Source: Terriglobia bacterium (lineage in GTDB: Bacteria; Acidobacteriota; Terriglobia; Acidiferrales; UBA7541). Taken from it: 64,000 bases of DNA. Under the pieces are notes generated by a model, which saw only the letters and a program-made list of their open reading frames with translations, was not told the DNA's origin and made no database searches. The first letter of the stretch is position 1; each line of letters begins with the position of its first letter. A program made the translations under genes and the position numbers. Shown piece after piece: positions 19,031-28,912 of this stretch. Location: assembly GCA_020073605.1 (NCBI GenBank), contig JAIQEW010000003.1:159385-223384 (forward strand), written 5' to 3'.

Positions 19031-20044
19031 CTACGATAGCGGGTGGGGCGGGAAGAAGGCGAGGGGGAGATCGCGGACGGTGCGGAGGCCGGCAGGGGCG
19101 GCGAGGATCGACGGAATGGCGTTGACGGCGATGGCGGCGGTGGCGATGTCGCCGTGCGTGCCGCCGGGAATCGTGAGAGAAAGATTCGGCTCGCCGCGCA
19201 ATTCGACCGTGTCGGCGGGATGCTTTGCACCGACGTACATCTGAAGCTCCATGAAGATTTTGTCCTGGCCTTTCGAAGTGCCGCGGGCGATCTGATGGAC
19301 TCCCGCGACTTGACCTGGCGCGACTTCGAGGAACGGCGTCTTCACGGTCTCCTTGGCGATGACGGGCTCGATGGTTTCCGAAATGTCGTCGATGACCAGG
19401 CCGAGACCGTCGGCGACCATGGCGACCGATTCGGGCAGGCCGTGATGCTTGATGATGCCCGCGGCGACCTGCGCGCGGAATTCTTCGGGCGTCATGCCCG
19501 CGCCGATTTTCTTCTGCAGCGGCAGGCGGCGCTTCGATGCGTCCACGATGCGCACGGCTTTGGCAAAGTCCACGCGCTGCGCCACGGCGGAGAGCACGAG
19601 GACGAGCTTATCCATCACAAAGCCCGGGTTGACGCCTGTGCCGACCAGCGCGACGCCTTCCTCCTTCGCGGCGGCGTCGAGCTTCGCGGAAAGCTCGGGG
19701 TGCTTGCGGTAAGGATAGGAAAGCTCCTCGCAGGTCGAGACGACGCAGCAGCCAGCGGAGAGGCATTCGAGGAGTTCATCCATCACGGCCGCGAGTGAGG
19801 ACGAAGTGGTGTGCATGACGACGTCGACGGGCTTTTCGAGCACGGTGTGCGCGTGGGCCGAAACGGGCACGCCCCAGGGCGCGTCCGGTGCGCCGACGAT
19901 TTCGCCGAGGTCGCGCCCGGCCTTGGCGGGATCGCGGTCGACGCCGCCGACGATTTCGACCGATTCCTTCTCCCGCAGCAGGCGGGCGATCGAAGCCCCG
20001 ATGGGGCCAACACCGAACTGCACCACGCGAATCTTCTTCCTCAC
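19031..20044 (-). CDS. 2,4-diaminopentanoate dehydrogenase / DapB-like oxidoreductase
   Basis: The 337-residue protein has an N-terminal Rossmann motif VVQFGVGPIGASIARLL and conserved stretches DVVMHTTSSSL, STCEELSYPYRKHPE and GTGVNPGFVMDKLVL. These match the dihydrodipicolinate-reductase-like family that includes 2,4-diaminopentanoate dehydrogenase of ornithine fermentation. The other ornithine-degradation genes are not adjacent, so the physiological substrate is open; an amino-acid-derived amine is plausible. The gene is monocistronic in this window. Confidence 0.8.
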   Translation of the reverse strand: MRKKIRVVQFGVGPIGASIARLLREKESVEIVGGVDRDPAKAGRDLGEIVGAPDAPWGVPVSAHAHTVLEKPVDVVMHTTSSSLAAVMDELLECLSAGCCVVSTCEELSYPYRKHPELSAKLDAAAKEEGVALVGTGVNPGFVMDKLVLVLSAVAQRVDFAKAVRIVDASKRRLPLQKKIGAGMTPEEFRAQVAAGIIKHHGLPESVAMVADGLGLVIDDISETIEPVIAKETVKTPFLEVAPGQVAGVHQIARGTSKGQDKIFMELQMYVGAKHPADTVELRGEPNLSLTIPGGTHGDIATAAIAVNAIPSILAAPAGLRTVRDLPLAFFPPHPLS

Positions 20045-20176
20045 GGTACCTTCCTTCGGCGTCCAGAGAATTCCCTAAGGTAAGGCCTTCGCCAGAGGAC
20101 TGCAACGGGAAAGAGATGGGAAAATAGAAAAGGGAAATTGGAAAGTTCGGTGGAGCAGGCGCTCGAGACGTGCAAA

Positions 20177-20220
20177 GCAGATCCCTCACCCCGCCAAAAG
20201 CGCGGGGATTCGGGATGACA
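20177..20220 (-). repeat. GTCATCCCGA...GGGATCTGC type intergenic repeat
   Basis: Read on the minus strand, this begins TGTCATCCCGAATCC and ends GAGGGATCTGC around a GC hairpin (CCCCGC at 20189-20194 paired with GCGGGG at 20202-20207, 7-base loop). It resembles the short dispersed repeats common between genes in several bacterial phyla; no second copy was found in this window. Confidence 0.4.
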
Positions 20221-20239
20221 ACGTAAAGAAATGTTGACG

Positions 20240-20509
20240 CTAGAAGCGGGAGCGGGTGGCGCGGATGTATTCGCGCAGAGTCGAGACGTTGGGGCCGTAG
20301 GAGCCCACGCGGCCGGCGTCCACCGGCAAGCCGAGAAGCTCGGCTTGCTCGATGCTCAGGCCGGCATCGTCGAGTTCAGCCAGGCTGTAGCCCTCGGCGG
20401 GCACGAGGCGGTCGCGCCGGGAACGATCCAGAGGGCGCGGCGGGCGCCGCGTATGCGTGCGCTTCCGCACGATATCGAAGAAATCATCCCAGTCTCGGCG
20501 GGTCCACAT
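20240..20509 (-). CDS. Small protein with ribosomal protein L13e-like domain
   Basis: The 89-residue product starts at ATG 20509 behind GAGGAGAGG. The N-terminal half is basic and contains WDDFFDIVRKRTHTRRPPRP. The C-terminal half, GYSLAELDDAGLSIEQAELL followed by GLPVDAGRVGS and NVSTLREYI, lines up with the eukaryotic/archaeal L13e core pattern G-[FY]-S-L-x-E-L-x2-A-G-[IL]...G-[IL]-x-V-D-x2-R...N-V-x2-L-x-E-Y. L13e is a large-subunit protein not found in bacterial ribosomes. Whether this protein binds RNA or the ribosome is unknown. The frame opens at 20677, but the upstream part has no ribosome binding site. Confidence 0.7.
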   Translation of the reverse strand: MWTRRDWDDFFDIVRKRTHTRRPPRPLDRSRRDRLVPAEGYSLAELDDAGLSIEQAELLGLPVDAGRVGSYGPNVSTLREYIRATRSRF

Positions 20510-20850
20510 CGTGTCCTCTCCTCTAAGTACGCGCGAATCATCCAATTGGATGCATGACAGGCGCTTTGGGTAGCATGAACCTTGGCGCCCAGTCCACTTT
20601 CGCCCCGGGGTAGGAACGAGGCAGATTCTAACCCCACTACGAGGGGAAAGTCGCGCCGCAACCCGGTGTGTATCCATTGAGTTATCGCATTTTACGCACC
20701 AGGCGAGGGCGCCTGCTCGGGTTTCGCCTGCCCGGCAGAAAGCGGCGCCAGCTACACGGGGCCGCCTGCGGCTGCTATACTTTCCTGCAAGGAAGGGCCG
20801 AAAGTACGGCGCAGATCGTGAAGGAATTGTGTGAGCTGTGAGAAGTGTCC
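20510..20850. other. Divergent intergenic region, 341 bp
   Basis: This lies between the L13e-like gene (minus) and thiI (plus). On the minus strand the stretch around 20620-20700 contains ACTCAATGGATA and GGGGTTAGAATC, which recall tRNA D and T arms, but no acceptor or anticodon stem can be folded. I see no gene here. Confidence 0.4.
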
Positions 20851-22104
20851 ATGAATAATCCTGTCATCGTCGTTCACTACCACGAGCTGTGGCTCAAGGG
20901 CGGCAACCGCCGCTTTTTTCTGGGCAAACTTTTTACGGCGTTGCGGCAGGCGCTGCAAGGAATTCCCGTGGAGCGGATCGAGCAGCCCGGCGACAGGTTC
21001 GTGGTCCGGCTGGGTGCGGGAGCAGCGTTGGATGAGGCGATCCGCCGCGTCGAACGCGTGCTCGGGGTCGCATACTTCGCCGTGGCGCGCCCGGTGGAAA
21101 GAGACATGGACGCGCTTTGCCGCGCCGCGTGGGAAGAGACGGAGCCGCTGCGTTTCGCGACGTTCGCGGTGCGCGCCAAGCGCAGCGACAAGACGTTTCC
21201 CCATTCAACGATGGAGATCGAATCCGCGGTGGGGCGCCACCTGCTGGAAACACTTCGCGCGCAGGGCCGCGACGTGCGCGTGCAATTGAAAGATCCCGAG
21301 CTGACGTGCCACGTCGAGATCACGCCGGGGCCGCTGCTTGTATACGCGAGAAAGATTCCGGGGACGGGAGGCCTGCCGGCCAATACCGCGGGGCGCATCA
21401 CGTGCCTGCTCTCGGGCGGCTACGATTCGGCGGTGGCCGCATATCACATGATGAAGCGCGGCGCACACCTGAGCTTCGTGCACTTCTACGGCACGGGGGC
21501 GCGGCCGGGAGAGTCCTCGCTGCACGTGGCCAGCGGGCTGGTGCGGGCGCTTGTGCCATACCAGTTTCGCGCCAAGCTCTACCGCGTGCCGTTCGAAGCT
21601 ATCCAGCGCGAGATCGTCCGCGCAGCGCCCGAGGGCGTACGGATTCTGCTATACCGGCGGATGATGCTGCGGATCGCGGATGCGTTTGCGCGGCGCGACC
21701 GCGCGCTGGCGCTGGTCACCGGCGACAGCCTGGGCCAGGTGGCTTCGCAGACGCTGCGGAACCTGGTCGCCGTGGATGCAGTGGCGCGGATGCCGGTGTT
21801 CCGCCCGCTGATCGGCACGGACAAAATGGACATCCTGGCGACGGCCAAGAAGATCGGGACGTACGACATTTCCTCGGAGCCATTCCACGATTGCTGCCCC
21901 GTTTTCTTGCCGCGCAGTCCGGAGCTATCCGCGACAGCGGACGAACTGGCGAAGGCGGAAGCCAATCTCGACGTTGAGGCGCTGGTTGCGCAGGGAATCC
22001 GGGGAGCGACGATCGAGAAGTTCAGTTTCTCGGAAGGACGGGTGGAAGCGACCGAGCCGGTACCCGTCATGCCAGCCGATCAGCATCGCACCGCGATCGC
22101 GTAG
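20851..22104 (+). CDS. thiI: tRNA 4-thiouridine synthase ThiI (short form)
   Basis: ThiI adenylates U8 of tRNA for sulfur insertion and can also take part in thiazole synthesis. The 417-residue protein has an N-terminal ferredoxin-like/THUMP region (residues 1-170), then the PP-loop ATP motif CLLSGGYDSAVAAY, and the AANH domain with GDSLGQVASQTLRNL and CCPVFLPRSPE. The C-terminal rhodanese domain found in E. coli ThiI is absent, as in many bacteria, so a separate sulfur carrier is needed. ATG 20851 is chosen over a GTG two codons upstream. Confidence 0.93.
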   Translation: MNNPVIVVHYHELWLKGGNRRFFLGKLFTALRQALQGIPVERIEQPGDRFVVRLGAGAALDEAIRRVERVLGVAYFAVARPVERDMDALCRAAWEETEPLRFATFAVRAKRSDKTFPHSTMEIESAVGRHLLETLRAQGRDVRVQLKDPELTCHVEITPGPLLVYARKIPGTGGLPANTAGRITCLLSGGYDSAVAAYHMMKRGAHLSFVHFYGTGARPGESSLHVASGLVRALVPYQFRAKLYRVPFEAIQREIVRAAPEGVRILLYRRMMLRIADAFARRDRALALVTGDSLGQVASQTLRNLVAVDAVARMPVFRPLIGTDKMDILATAKKIGTYDISSEPFHDCCPVFLPRSPELSATADELAKAEANLDVEALVAQGIRGATIEKFSFSEGRVEATEPVPVMPADQHRTAIA

Positions 22105-22128
22105 GGACGCCGCGACTGAGGATAAAAG

Positions 22129-22154
22129 GCCCGCCCCGGCAAGCCAGGGCGGGC
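22129..22154 (-). terminator. Rho-independent terminator of the RRM gene
   Basis: An 8-bp GC stem, GCCCGCCC/GGGCGGGC, with a 10-base loop lies between the convergent stops of thiI (22104) and the RRM gene (22190). On the minus strand it is followed by CTTTTATCC, giving a T-rich run. On the plus strand the tail is TAGATTT, so it may also act weakly for thiI. Confidence 0.65.
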
Positions 22155-22189
22155 TAGATTTGAGCGTGGATCACACGCAACGGGAGAAG

Positions 22190-22561
22190 CTACCGGTCGC
22201 GGCCGTATCCGCCGCGCCCGCCACCACCGCCGCCGCGCCCGCCACCGCCTCCACGGCCACCACCACCTCCGCCGCCATGGCCTCCGCGTCCACCGCCTCC
22301 GCCGCCACCTTCCCGCTGCGGACGGGCTTCGTTGACCACGAGCGCGCGGCCGAGAAATTCCTTGCCGTTTAGAGCCGCGATGGCCTTTTCGGCTTCCGCA
22401 TCGTCGCGAATTTCGGCAAAGCCGAACCCGCGCGGTTGACCGGTAAACCGATCGCGAAGCAGAGTGAGAGAATCGGGCTGCACGCCGATCTCCGAAAACA
22501 GGGCCTGCACTTCCTCTTCGGTAGCCTTGAACGACAGATTGCCCACGTACAGTTTCTTCAC
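22190..22561 (-). CDS. RRM RNA-binding protein with Gly/Arg-rich tail
   Basis: The 123-residue protein holds one RRM domain: RNP2 is KLYVGNLSF (residues 3-11) and RNP1 is RGFGFAEI. The last 40 residues are almost entirely Gly and Arg, an RGG-type tail like that of cyanobacterial and plant glycine-rich RNA-binding proteins. It probably binds single-stranded RNA in the cytoplasm, perhaps in cold or stress responses. The start is GTG 22561, with AAGGAG seven bases upstream; the longer frame to 22681 lacks a signal. A terminator follows at 22129-22154. Confidence 0.92.
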   Translation of the reverse strand: MKKLYVGNLSFKATEEEVQALFSEIGVQPDSLTLLRDRFTGQPRGFGFAEIRDDAEAEKAIAALNGKEFLGRALVVNEARPQREGGGGGGGRGGHGGGGGGGRGGGGGRGGGGGGRGGYGRDR

Positions 22562-22819
22562 GGTGGTGCTCCTTGTGTCTGCCCAGGTGCGGCGGGACAC
22601 GGGATACGAGGCTGAAGAGGCAGGATCTGGGCCCGCAAGCAAGCCAGCAACGCGCCGGCCTCCCCGGGCTGAAGCGAGCACCCCAGCAACTCAGGAGCAT
22701 CTTGCGGCAACTTAACCCCGCAGTCAACCTTCGCGGGGGCGAGGCGGCCGTGTGGCGGCCGCGCGCGGAGGATCATCGAGAAAATGGGCTTCTGAGGTTC
22801 CGGCTGCCGGAGCGGGTCT

Positions 22820-24037
22820 CTAGGTGCGGTAGCTCGCGTTGATGTGGACGTATTCCTGTGTGAAGTCGCAGGTCCAGACGCGGGCGGAGCCGCTGCCGGA
22901 GCGCAAATCGACGCGGACCGGCACGTATTTCTCGAGCATCTTTTCGTGCGTGGCAGCCTCGTCGAATGGATGCTCGCGGCCATGGCGGCATACGGATATG
23001 CCGCCGATCCAGATGTCCGCGCGGCTCGGGTCGAATTTCGCGCCGGACCGCCCGGCGGCGGCAAGGATTCGTCCCCAGTTGGGGTCGGCGCCGGCGAACG
23101 CCGTCTTCACGAGAGGCGAATTCGCAATCGTGCGAGCAATCTGATCGGCGGCGCGGTCCGAGGACGCGCCGCGGACTTCGATTTCAATCACGCGCTGCGC
23201 GCCTTCGCCATCCTCGACAATCGCCAGCGCGAGCGATTTGCACACGCGCAGAAGGGCGGCGAAAAAGCTTTTGTAGCCCGCGCCAGCCGTGCTCGCGATT
23301 CTTTGAGCGCCCGATTGGCCGTTGGCAAGGACGGCGACGGTGTCGTTGGTGGAGGTATCGCCATCGACCGTAATCGAATTGAACGTCGGGCCGACGGCGG
23401 CTCGCAAGGCCCGGTCGAGCACCTTGGGCGAAATCGCGGCGTCGGTGGCCAGGAAGGCCAGCATCGTGGCCATGTTCGGCTGGATCATCCCCGAGCCTTT
23501 CGCGCAGCCGAGGATGCGGACTTCCTTTCCGCCGATGCGGCACTTGGCGGCAGCCCATTTCGGCTGGGTATCGGTGGTCATGATCGCGCGGGAAAACTCC
23601 TCGAAGGCCCCGGCGTCGGCGCTGCGCGCGCCGACCAAGTCCGGCACCGCATCCAGAATCTTTTCGACCTGGAGCGGAGCGCCGATGACGCCCGTGGAGC
23701 AGACGAGAATTTGCGTGGGATCGACGTCGGTAAGCTCGGCGGCGAGCTTGCGAGCGGTGGCGATCGAGGCCGGGTAGCCGTCCTCGCGCGTGCAGCAATT
23801 CGCGTTGCCGGAATTGACGATCACGGCGCGCATACTGTCGCGCGATTTTTCCAGGTGCTCGCGCGAGGCAACCACCGGGGCGGCGGCGACCAGGTTCGTC
23901 GTGAATACGGCCGCGGCTGCCGCGGGCGTCGCGCTGACGAGGATGCCGAGGTCGAGCCGCGTGCGCTTGAGACCGCAGTGCGTGGCGGCGAACGTGAACC
24001 CTCGAGGCACGTCCGATGCAGAGAGGTGCGGATTCAT
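22820..24037 (-). CDS. argJ: Bifunctional ornithine acetyltransferase / N-acetylglutamate synthase ArgJ
   Basis: ArgJ recycles the acetyl group from acetylornithine to glutamate, and many members also make acetylglutamate from acetyl-CoA. The 405-residue proenzyme has the self-cleavage site in NMATMLAFLATDA (cleavage before the Thr of AT-M-L), plus GKEVRILGCAKGSGMI and the C-terminal GADPNWGRILAAAGRSG. It ends the arginine operon. Its ATG at 24037 overlaps the TAA of argH by one base (TAATG), implying coupled translation. With argJ, no argA or argE is needed here. Confidence 0.96.
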   Translation of the reverse strand: MNPHLSASDVPRGFTFAATHCGLKRTRLDLGILVSATPAAAAAVFTTNLVAAAPVVASREHLEKSRDSMRAVIVNSGNANCCTREDGYPASIATARKLAAELTDVDPTQILVCSTGVIGAPLQVEKILDAVPDLVGARSADAGAFEEFSRAIMTTDTQPKWAAAKCRIGGKEVRILGCAKGSGMIQPNMATMLAFLATDAAISPKVLDRALRAAVGPTFNSITVDGDTSTNDTVAVLANGQSGAQRIASTAGAGYKSFFAALLRVCKSLALAIVEDGEGAQRVIEIEVRGASSDRAADQIARTIANSPLVKTAFAGADPNWGRILAAAGRSGAKFDPSRADIWIGGISVCRHGREHPFDEAATHEKMLEKYVPVRVDLRSGSGSARVWTCDFTQEYVHINASYRT

Positions 24038-25446
24038 TATGGGTTTTCCTCGAGCTTCGCGATTCGTGCGTTGAAATCCGCGAGGGCGGCGCGAACCGCT
24101 CCTGGAGCAGTGCCTCCTGCGACTCCGCGCCGAGCGAGGGCCGATTCGAGCGTGAGCACCGTGCTGAGGTCGCGGCCGAACAGGGGCGAGAATTGCTTCA
24201 GCCGTTCGAGCGGCATTTCCCGGATCGATTTTCCATCCTGTTCGGCCGCGCGCAATACTTTGCCTACGATTTCGTGGGCCTCGCGGAACGGAATGCCTTG
24301 AGCGACAAGGTAATCGGCGACCTCCGTGGCGACGAGCGCCGGATCCTGCGCCGCTTCGCGAAGCCGCGCTTCACGAAACTTCGTGGCGGCGAGGGCCGCG
24401 GCGGCAATCCGGGTCATCGCGAGAGCCTGATCGTGCGCCGCGAAGAGCGGCTCTTTGTCCTCCTGCAAGTCGCGCTGATAGCTCGAGGGGAGGCCTTTGC
24501 ACGTGGTAAGCAGCGCGAAGAGCGAGCCGTAGATGCGGCCCGTCTTGCCGCGGATCAGCTCCCAGGCGTCGGGATTCTTCTTCTGCGGCATCAGGCTGCT
24601 GCCCGTGGAGTATTCGTCGGGCAGCTCGATGAATCCGAATTCGGGAGAAGCGAAGAGAACCATGTCCTCGGCGAGCCGCGAGAGGTGCATCGCGAGCGTC
24701 GCCAGCGCGAAAAGAGTTTCCAGCGCGAAGTCGCGGTCGCTGACGGCGTCGAGGCTGTTGGCGGTGATGCGCGAAAATCCGAGATCGCGCGCAAGGGCCT
24801 TCCGGTCCAAAGGGAACGCGCAACCCGTGAGCGCGCCCGAGCCGAGCGGGCAAGCGTCGGCGCCGGCCGCTGCGGCGGCAAGACGCTCGGCGTCGCGCTG
24901 AAATGCCTCGCCGTGGGCCAGAAGCCAGTGAGAGAGCAGCAACGGCTGGGCATGCTGCATGTGCGTGGTGCCCGGCATCGGTATGCCGAGATTAGCCTTG
25001 GCCTGCGCGGCAATTGCCCGGACGAGCAAGCCGAGCGCGCCGCGGATCTCCCGCACCGCTTCCTTCACGTACATGCGGAATTCCGTGGCGACCATTTCAT
25101 TGCGGCTGCGGCCGGTGTGCAACTTCGCGCCCAGCGGGCCGAGTTTTTCGATCAGGGCGGTTTCGGCGAAGTGGTGGACGTCCTCGGCTTTCGATGCGTC
25201 GAGCCATGCGACGTCGGATTTCGCGCGAGCCTCGATTTCATCGAGCGCAGCAACGAGCCGTTCGCCCTCTTCGTTGGTGAGAATTCCCGCGGCGGCAATG
25301 GCGCGCGCCCAGGCGCGGTCGAGCGCGAGCTCCTGGGGCAGCATCCGGCGGTCGAAGCTCCACGAGCGCTCGAATTCGTAGAACGATGCGTCGGGGGCGC
25401 GCTCGAAGCGGCCGCCCCACATCTTCTGACTTTCCGGAGCGGTCAT
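24037..25446 (-). CDS. argH: Argininosuccinate lyase
   Basis: ArgH splits argininosuccinate into arginine and fumarate. The 469-residue protein carries the superfamily signature [20 protein letters not shown] and the early [14 protein letters not shown] motif. The expected start MTAPESQK is at ATG 25446, whose ATGA overlaps the argG stop; the frame extends further upstream inside argG only as a shadow. It is one base coupled to argJ downstream. The length is typical. Confidence 0.97.
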   Translation of the reverse strand: MTAPESQKMWGGRFERAPDASFYEFERSWSFDRRMLPQELALDRAWARAIAAAGILTNEEGERLVAALDEIEARAKSDVAWLDASKAEDVHHFAETALIEKLGPLGAKLHTGRSRNEMVATEFRMYVKEAVREIRGALGLLVRAIAAQAKANLGIPMPGTTHMQHAQPLLLSHWLLAHGEAFQRDAERLAAAAAGADACPLGSGALTGCAFPLDRKALARDLGFSRITANSLDAVSDRDFALETLFALATLAMHLSRLAEDMVLFASPEFGFIELPDEYSTGSSLMPQKKNPDAWELIRGKTGRIYGSLFALLTTCKGLPSSYQRDLQEDKEPLFAAHDQALAMTRIAAAALAATKFREARLREAAQDPALVATEVADYLVAQGIPFREAHEIVGKVLRAAEQDGKSIREMPLERLKQFSPLFGRDLSTVLTLESALARRGVAGGTAPGAVRAALADFNARIAKLEENP

Positions 25447-26639
25447 CGCACCGCGGCCTCGAGCGGAACGGTGATGGGCAGCGCGAAGAGGTTGATGAAG
25501 CCTTCGGCATCCTTCGGGTTGTAACCGGTCATGCTGAAGCTGGCGAGACCGGGGCGATAGAGCGAATAGGGCGACTTGCGCGACGTGGCGTTCACGTTGC
25601 CCTTGAAGAGCGACAGCGCGACCGAGCCGGTGACGCGCTTCTGCGAGCTCGTGAAGAATGCGTCGAGAGCTTCCCGCAGCGGCGTGAACCACATGCCGTA
25701 GTAAACCATTTCGGCGTAGCGCAGCGAGAGAATCTGCTGGTAGTGCGCCGTTTCGCGGTCGAGGCAGAGCGATTCGAGTTCGCGATGCGCGGCGACGAGC
25801 AGCGTGCCGCCCGGCGTCTCGTACGCGCCCCGCGATTTCATGCCCACGAGCCTGTTTTCGACGATGTCCATGCGCCCCACGCCGTTCGCGGCGGCGATTT
25901 CATTTAGTTGGTCAATCAGCGCAAGCGGCGCGAGCTTCTTGCCGTTGACGGAGACGGGAGTGCCGGCTTCGAAGCCGATTTCGACGGTCGTCGGCTGATC
26001 GGGCGCCTTGGCGGCCGAGGTGATCCACTTCCACATGGACTCTTCCGGAGCGTTGGCAGGATCCTCGAGGACGCCGCCCTCGTGGCTCAAATGCCAGATG
26101 TTGCGGTCGCGGCTGTAGATGTCTTTCGTCGTCTGCTCGACCGGGATGTTGTGCGAGCGAGCGTAGGCGATCGCCTCTTCGCGCGAGTTGATCTTCCATT
26201 CGCGCCACGGCGCGATGATGGCGAGCTCAGGAGCAAGCGCCTTGGCGGCGAGCTCGAAGCGCACCTGGTCGTTGCCTTTGCCGGTGCAGCCGTGCGCCAG
26301 CGCATCCGCGCCGACTTTCCTGGCAACCTCCACCTGCCTCTTGGCGAGCAGCGGGCGGGCAAACGACGTGCCGAGCAGGTATTTGTGCTCGTATACGGCT
26401 CCGGCGCGAAGCGTCGGCCAGATGTAGCCGGTGATGAACTCCTCTCGGAGATCTTCGACGTACGCCGCGCTCGCACCGGTGGCTAGAGCCTTCTTGTGCG
26501 CGGCTTCGAGATCCTCGCGCTGGCCGAGATCGCCGATCATGGCGATCACTTCGCAGCCGCCGTACGTCTCCTTGAGCCACGGAATGATGATGGAGGTATC
26601 GAGTCCTCCGGAATAGGCCAAAACAACTTTCTTGGGCAA
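25443..26639 (-). CDS. argG: Argininosuccinate synthase
   Basis: ArgG joins citrulline and aspartate with ATP. The N-terminal P-loop [20 protein letters not shown] is intact, followed by [13 protein letters not shown] and other family motifs. The start must be the TTG at 26639, with AAGGAG six bases upstream; no ATG lies near, and the frame upstream is the argF shadow. This gives 398 residues, the usual length. It begins 10 bases after argF and overlaps argH by ATGA. Confidence 0.96.
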   Translation of the reverse strand: MPKKVVLAYSGGLDTSIIIPWLKETYGGCEVIAMIGDLGQREDLEAAHKKALATGASAAYVEDLREEFITGYIWPTLRAGAVYEHKYLLGTSFARPLLAKRQVEVARKVGADALAHGCTGKGNDQVRFELAAKALAPELAIIAPWREWKINSREEAIAYARSHNIPVEQTTKDIYSRDRNIWHLSHEGGVLEDPANAPEESMWKWITSAAKAPDQPTTVEIGFEAGTPVSVNGKKLAPLALIDQLNEIAAANGVGRMDIVENRLVGMKSRGAYETPGGTLLVAAHRELESLCLDRETAHYQQILSLRYAEMVYYGMWFTPLREALDAFFTSSQKRVTGSVALSLFKGNVNATSRKSPYSLYRPGLASFSMTGYNPKDAEGFINLFALPITVPLEAAVR

Positions 26640-26649
26640 CGGATTCTCC

Positions 26650-27591
26650 TTAACTGAGCAGCGTGTGCAGGATTGCTTTCTGAACGTGCAGGCGGTTTTC
26701 CGCCTGGTCGTAAATGATGGAGCGCGGCGAGTCGATGACTCCGGCGGCGACTTCGAGTCCGCGGTGCGCGGGCAGGCAGTGCAGGAACACGGCGTCCGGC
26801 GCGGCCTGCGCAAAGAGCGCTTCGTCCACCTGATATCCGGCGAAGGCCTTTTCGCGTTCGGAGGCTTCGGCTTCCTGGCCCATGCTCGCCCAGACATCGG
26901 TATAGACGGCCTGCACGCCCGCAACAGCCTCCGCGGGCGAACGCAGGATTTCGATCTTGCCGCGCGTTTCGCGGGCCACGCGCTTTGCCTCGGCAACGAC
27001 GGCGCTGTCGGGCTCGTAGCCGGCGGGCGTGGCCACGCGGACGTGCGCTCCGCAGCGCGCGCCGATCGTGAGGAGCGAATGGCACATGTTGTTGCCGTCG
27101 CCCACGTAGGCGAGCTTCAGGCCGCGCAGCCCGCCGAAGCGCTCTTCGAGGGTGAAGAAATCGGCGAGCGCCTGGCACGGATGAAACTTGTCCGAGAGCG
27201 CGTTGACCACCGGGACATTGGCGTTGGCGGCCAGCTCTTCGAGCGTTTCCTGCGCGAAGACGCGGGCGACGATTCCCTGCACCCAGCGCTCCAGATTTTT
27301 CGCAATGTCGCGGACCGGCTCGCGCTCGCTCAGTTTCGCCGAGGTGTGGTCGAGAAAGATCGAAGTGCCGCCGAGATTGGCGATGCCGACCTCGAACGTC
27401 ACGCGCGTGCGCAGCGACGGCTTTTCGAAGATCAGGACGAAAACGCTTCCGGCCAGCGCACTGCGGTATTTCCCGGGATGCGCTTTCATGCTGGCGGTCA
27501 GGCGGAAGAAATCCCGCATCTGCGCCGGATTCCATTCCATGCCGGTGAGGAGATCGTTCTTCAAATTGATGGACGTGGCTACAGAAGTCAT
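26650..27591 (-). CDS. argF: Ornithine carbamoyltransferase
   Basis: ArgF makes citrulline from ornithine and carbamoyl phosphate. The 313-residue protein shows the carbamoyl-phosphate motif [13 protein letters not shown], the ornithine-side HPCQALADF and the C-terminal [11 protein letters not shown] 27591 lies two bases after the argD stop, with GAGG just upstream overlapping that stop. Genes for carbamoyl-phosphate synthesis are not in the window. Confidence 0.97.
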   Translation of the reverse strand: MTSVATSINLKNDLLTGMEWNPAQMRDFFRLTASMKAHPGKYRSALAGSVFVLIFEKPSLRTRVTFEVGIANLGGTSIFLDHTSAKLSEREPVRDIAKNLERWVQGIVARVFAQETLEELAANANVPVVNALSDKFHPCQALADFFTLEERFGGLRGLKLAYVGDGNNMCHSLLTIGARCGAHVRVATPAGYEPDSAVVAEAKRVARETRGKIEILRSPAEAVAGVQAVYTDVWASMGQEAEASEREKAFAGYQVDEALFAQAAPDAVFLHCLPAHRGLEVAAGVIDSPRSIIYDQAENRLHVQKAILHTLLS

Positions 27592-27593
27592 AT

Positions 27594-28910
27594 TCACCTC
27601 GCCGCAGCCACGGCCAGTGGTTGCGCGTGAGTTTCTTCCGCCGGCCCCGCGGGGGACGGCTTTTTCGCCGATTTTGCAGCTCGAGCCAGCACGGCTTCGA
27701 ATTTTTTCAGAAATTCCGCGACATCTTGCTTGCGAATGATGAACGGCGGAAGAAGCCGCAGAATGTGTTCGTGCGTGCAATTGATCAGAAGCCCGCGGCG
27801 CAGCGCTTCCTGAACGAATGGAGCGCCCTCGACCGCGAGATCGATTCCCAGAATCAGCCCCTCGCCTCGAACTTCCCGGATGAAATCGAAGCGGGCCGCC
27901 AGCTTGTCGAGGCCGGCGCGCAGCTCCGCTCCACGCGCGCGGACGTTGGCGAGCAGTTGCTCGTCTTCCACGATCGTGAGGAACTCGAGCGCCGTGGCGC
28001 AGACCAGCGGGCCGCCGCCGAATGTGGACCCGTGCATCCCGGGAGTAAAGGCGGACGCGAATTTGTCGGTGGCGATCATTGCCCCGAGCGGAAGGCCGCC
28101 CGCCAGGGGCTTCGCGACCGTGACGATGTCCGGAAGCGCAGCGAACTTCTGGTACGCAAAGCGCCGGCCCGTGCGGCCCAGGCCGGACTGAATTTCGTCG
28201 GCGATCAGCGCGGCATCGTGATCCGATGTGAGCGCGCGCGCCCGCTGCCAGAATTCCTCGCTGACAAGATGGACGCCGCCCTCGCCCTGGATCGGCTCGA
28301 TCACGACGGCGCAGACGGTATCGTCGAACTTCGCGTCGAGATCCGCCACATCGTTGAAGCGGACAAATTCGACGCCGGGAACGAGCGGGGCAAAGGGCTC
28401 GCGATACTTCGCCGTGTGCGTGATTGAAAGCGCGCCCATCGTCCGCCCGTGAAACGAATTCTCGAGCGCGAGGAAGCGCGTCTTCGGCGGAGCACTGCCA
28501 GCGGCGGCCTTGGCGTGCGCGTAGATTCGCGCGAGCTTCAGCGCTCCTTCGACCGCTTCGCTGCCGCTGTTGGAGAAGAAGACGCGGTCGAGCCCGGACC
28601 ATTCGGCGAGCTTGCGCGCGAGCGGCGCCTGATACGGATTGTGGAAGAGATTCGAGACGTGCGTGGCGCGGCCCGCTTCGCGACGGATCACTCGCACCAT
28701 TCGCGGATGTGCGTACCCCGGCGCATTCACGGCGATGCCCGCAAGGAAATCGAGATAGGCTCGCCCCTTCGAATCGTAGAGCCGGCAGCCGTGGCCGTGC
28801 GTGAACACCACCGGCGGACGCCGGTACGTCTTCATGAGGTACCGCGCTTCGTCGGCGCAGATCTTCGCCGGGGAGAGGCGCTTCGCCGATTTGGTTTTCT
28901 TTGCGGCCAT
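27594..28910 (-). CDS. argD: Acetylornithine aminotransferase
   Basis: This class III PLP aminotransferase acts on N-acetylglutamate semialdehyde, and in many species also on succinyldiaminopimelate semialdehyde. The PLP lysine is in IVTVAKPLAGGLPLGAM, and ALIADEIQSGLGRTGR is the cofactor Asp region. At 438 residues it is about 30-40 longer than usual, because of a basic N-terminus and a C-terminal Ala/Lys/Pro-rich tail after about residue 405. It starts two bases after the argB stop. Confidence 0.95.
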   Translation of the reverse strand: MAAKKTKSAKRLSPAKICADEARYLMKTYRRPPVVFTHGHGCRLYDSKGRAYLDFLAGIAVNAPGYAHPRMVRVIRREAGRATHVSNLFHNPYQAPLARKLAEWSGLDRVFFSNSGSEAVEGALKLARIYAHAKAAAGSAPPKTRFLALENSFHGRTMGALSITHTAKYREPFAPLVPGVEFVRFNDVADLDAKFDDTVCAVVIEPIQGEGGVHLVSEEFWQRARALTSDHDAALIADEIQSGLGRTGRRFAYQKFAALPDIVTVAKPLAGGLPLGAMIATDKFASAFTPGMHGSTFGGGPLVCATALEFLTIVEDEQLLANVRARGAELRAGLDKLAARFDFIREVRGEGLILGIDLAVEGAPFVQEALRRGLLINCTHEHILRLLPPFIIRKQDVAEFLKKFEAVLARAAKSAKKPSPAGPAEETHAQPLAVAAAR

Positions 28911-28912
28911 GG

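Noticed and set aside
20600..20720. tRNA-like bits (ACTCAATGGATA, GGGGTTAGAATC) upstream of thiI
   Set aside because: No acceptor or anticodon stem can be paired, so it is not called as a tRNA or pseudogene.
24016..25524. 502-codon plus-strand frame opposite argH
   Set aside because: It is a shadow of argininosuccinate lyase, whose signature is intact on the minus strand.
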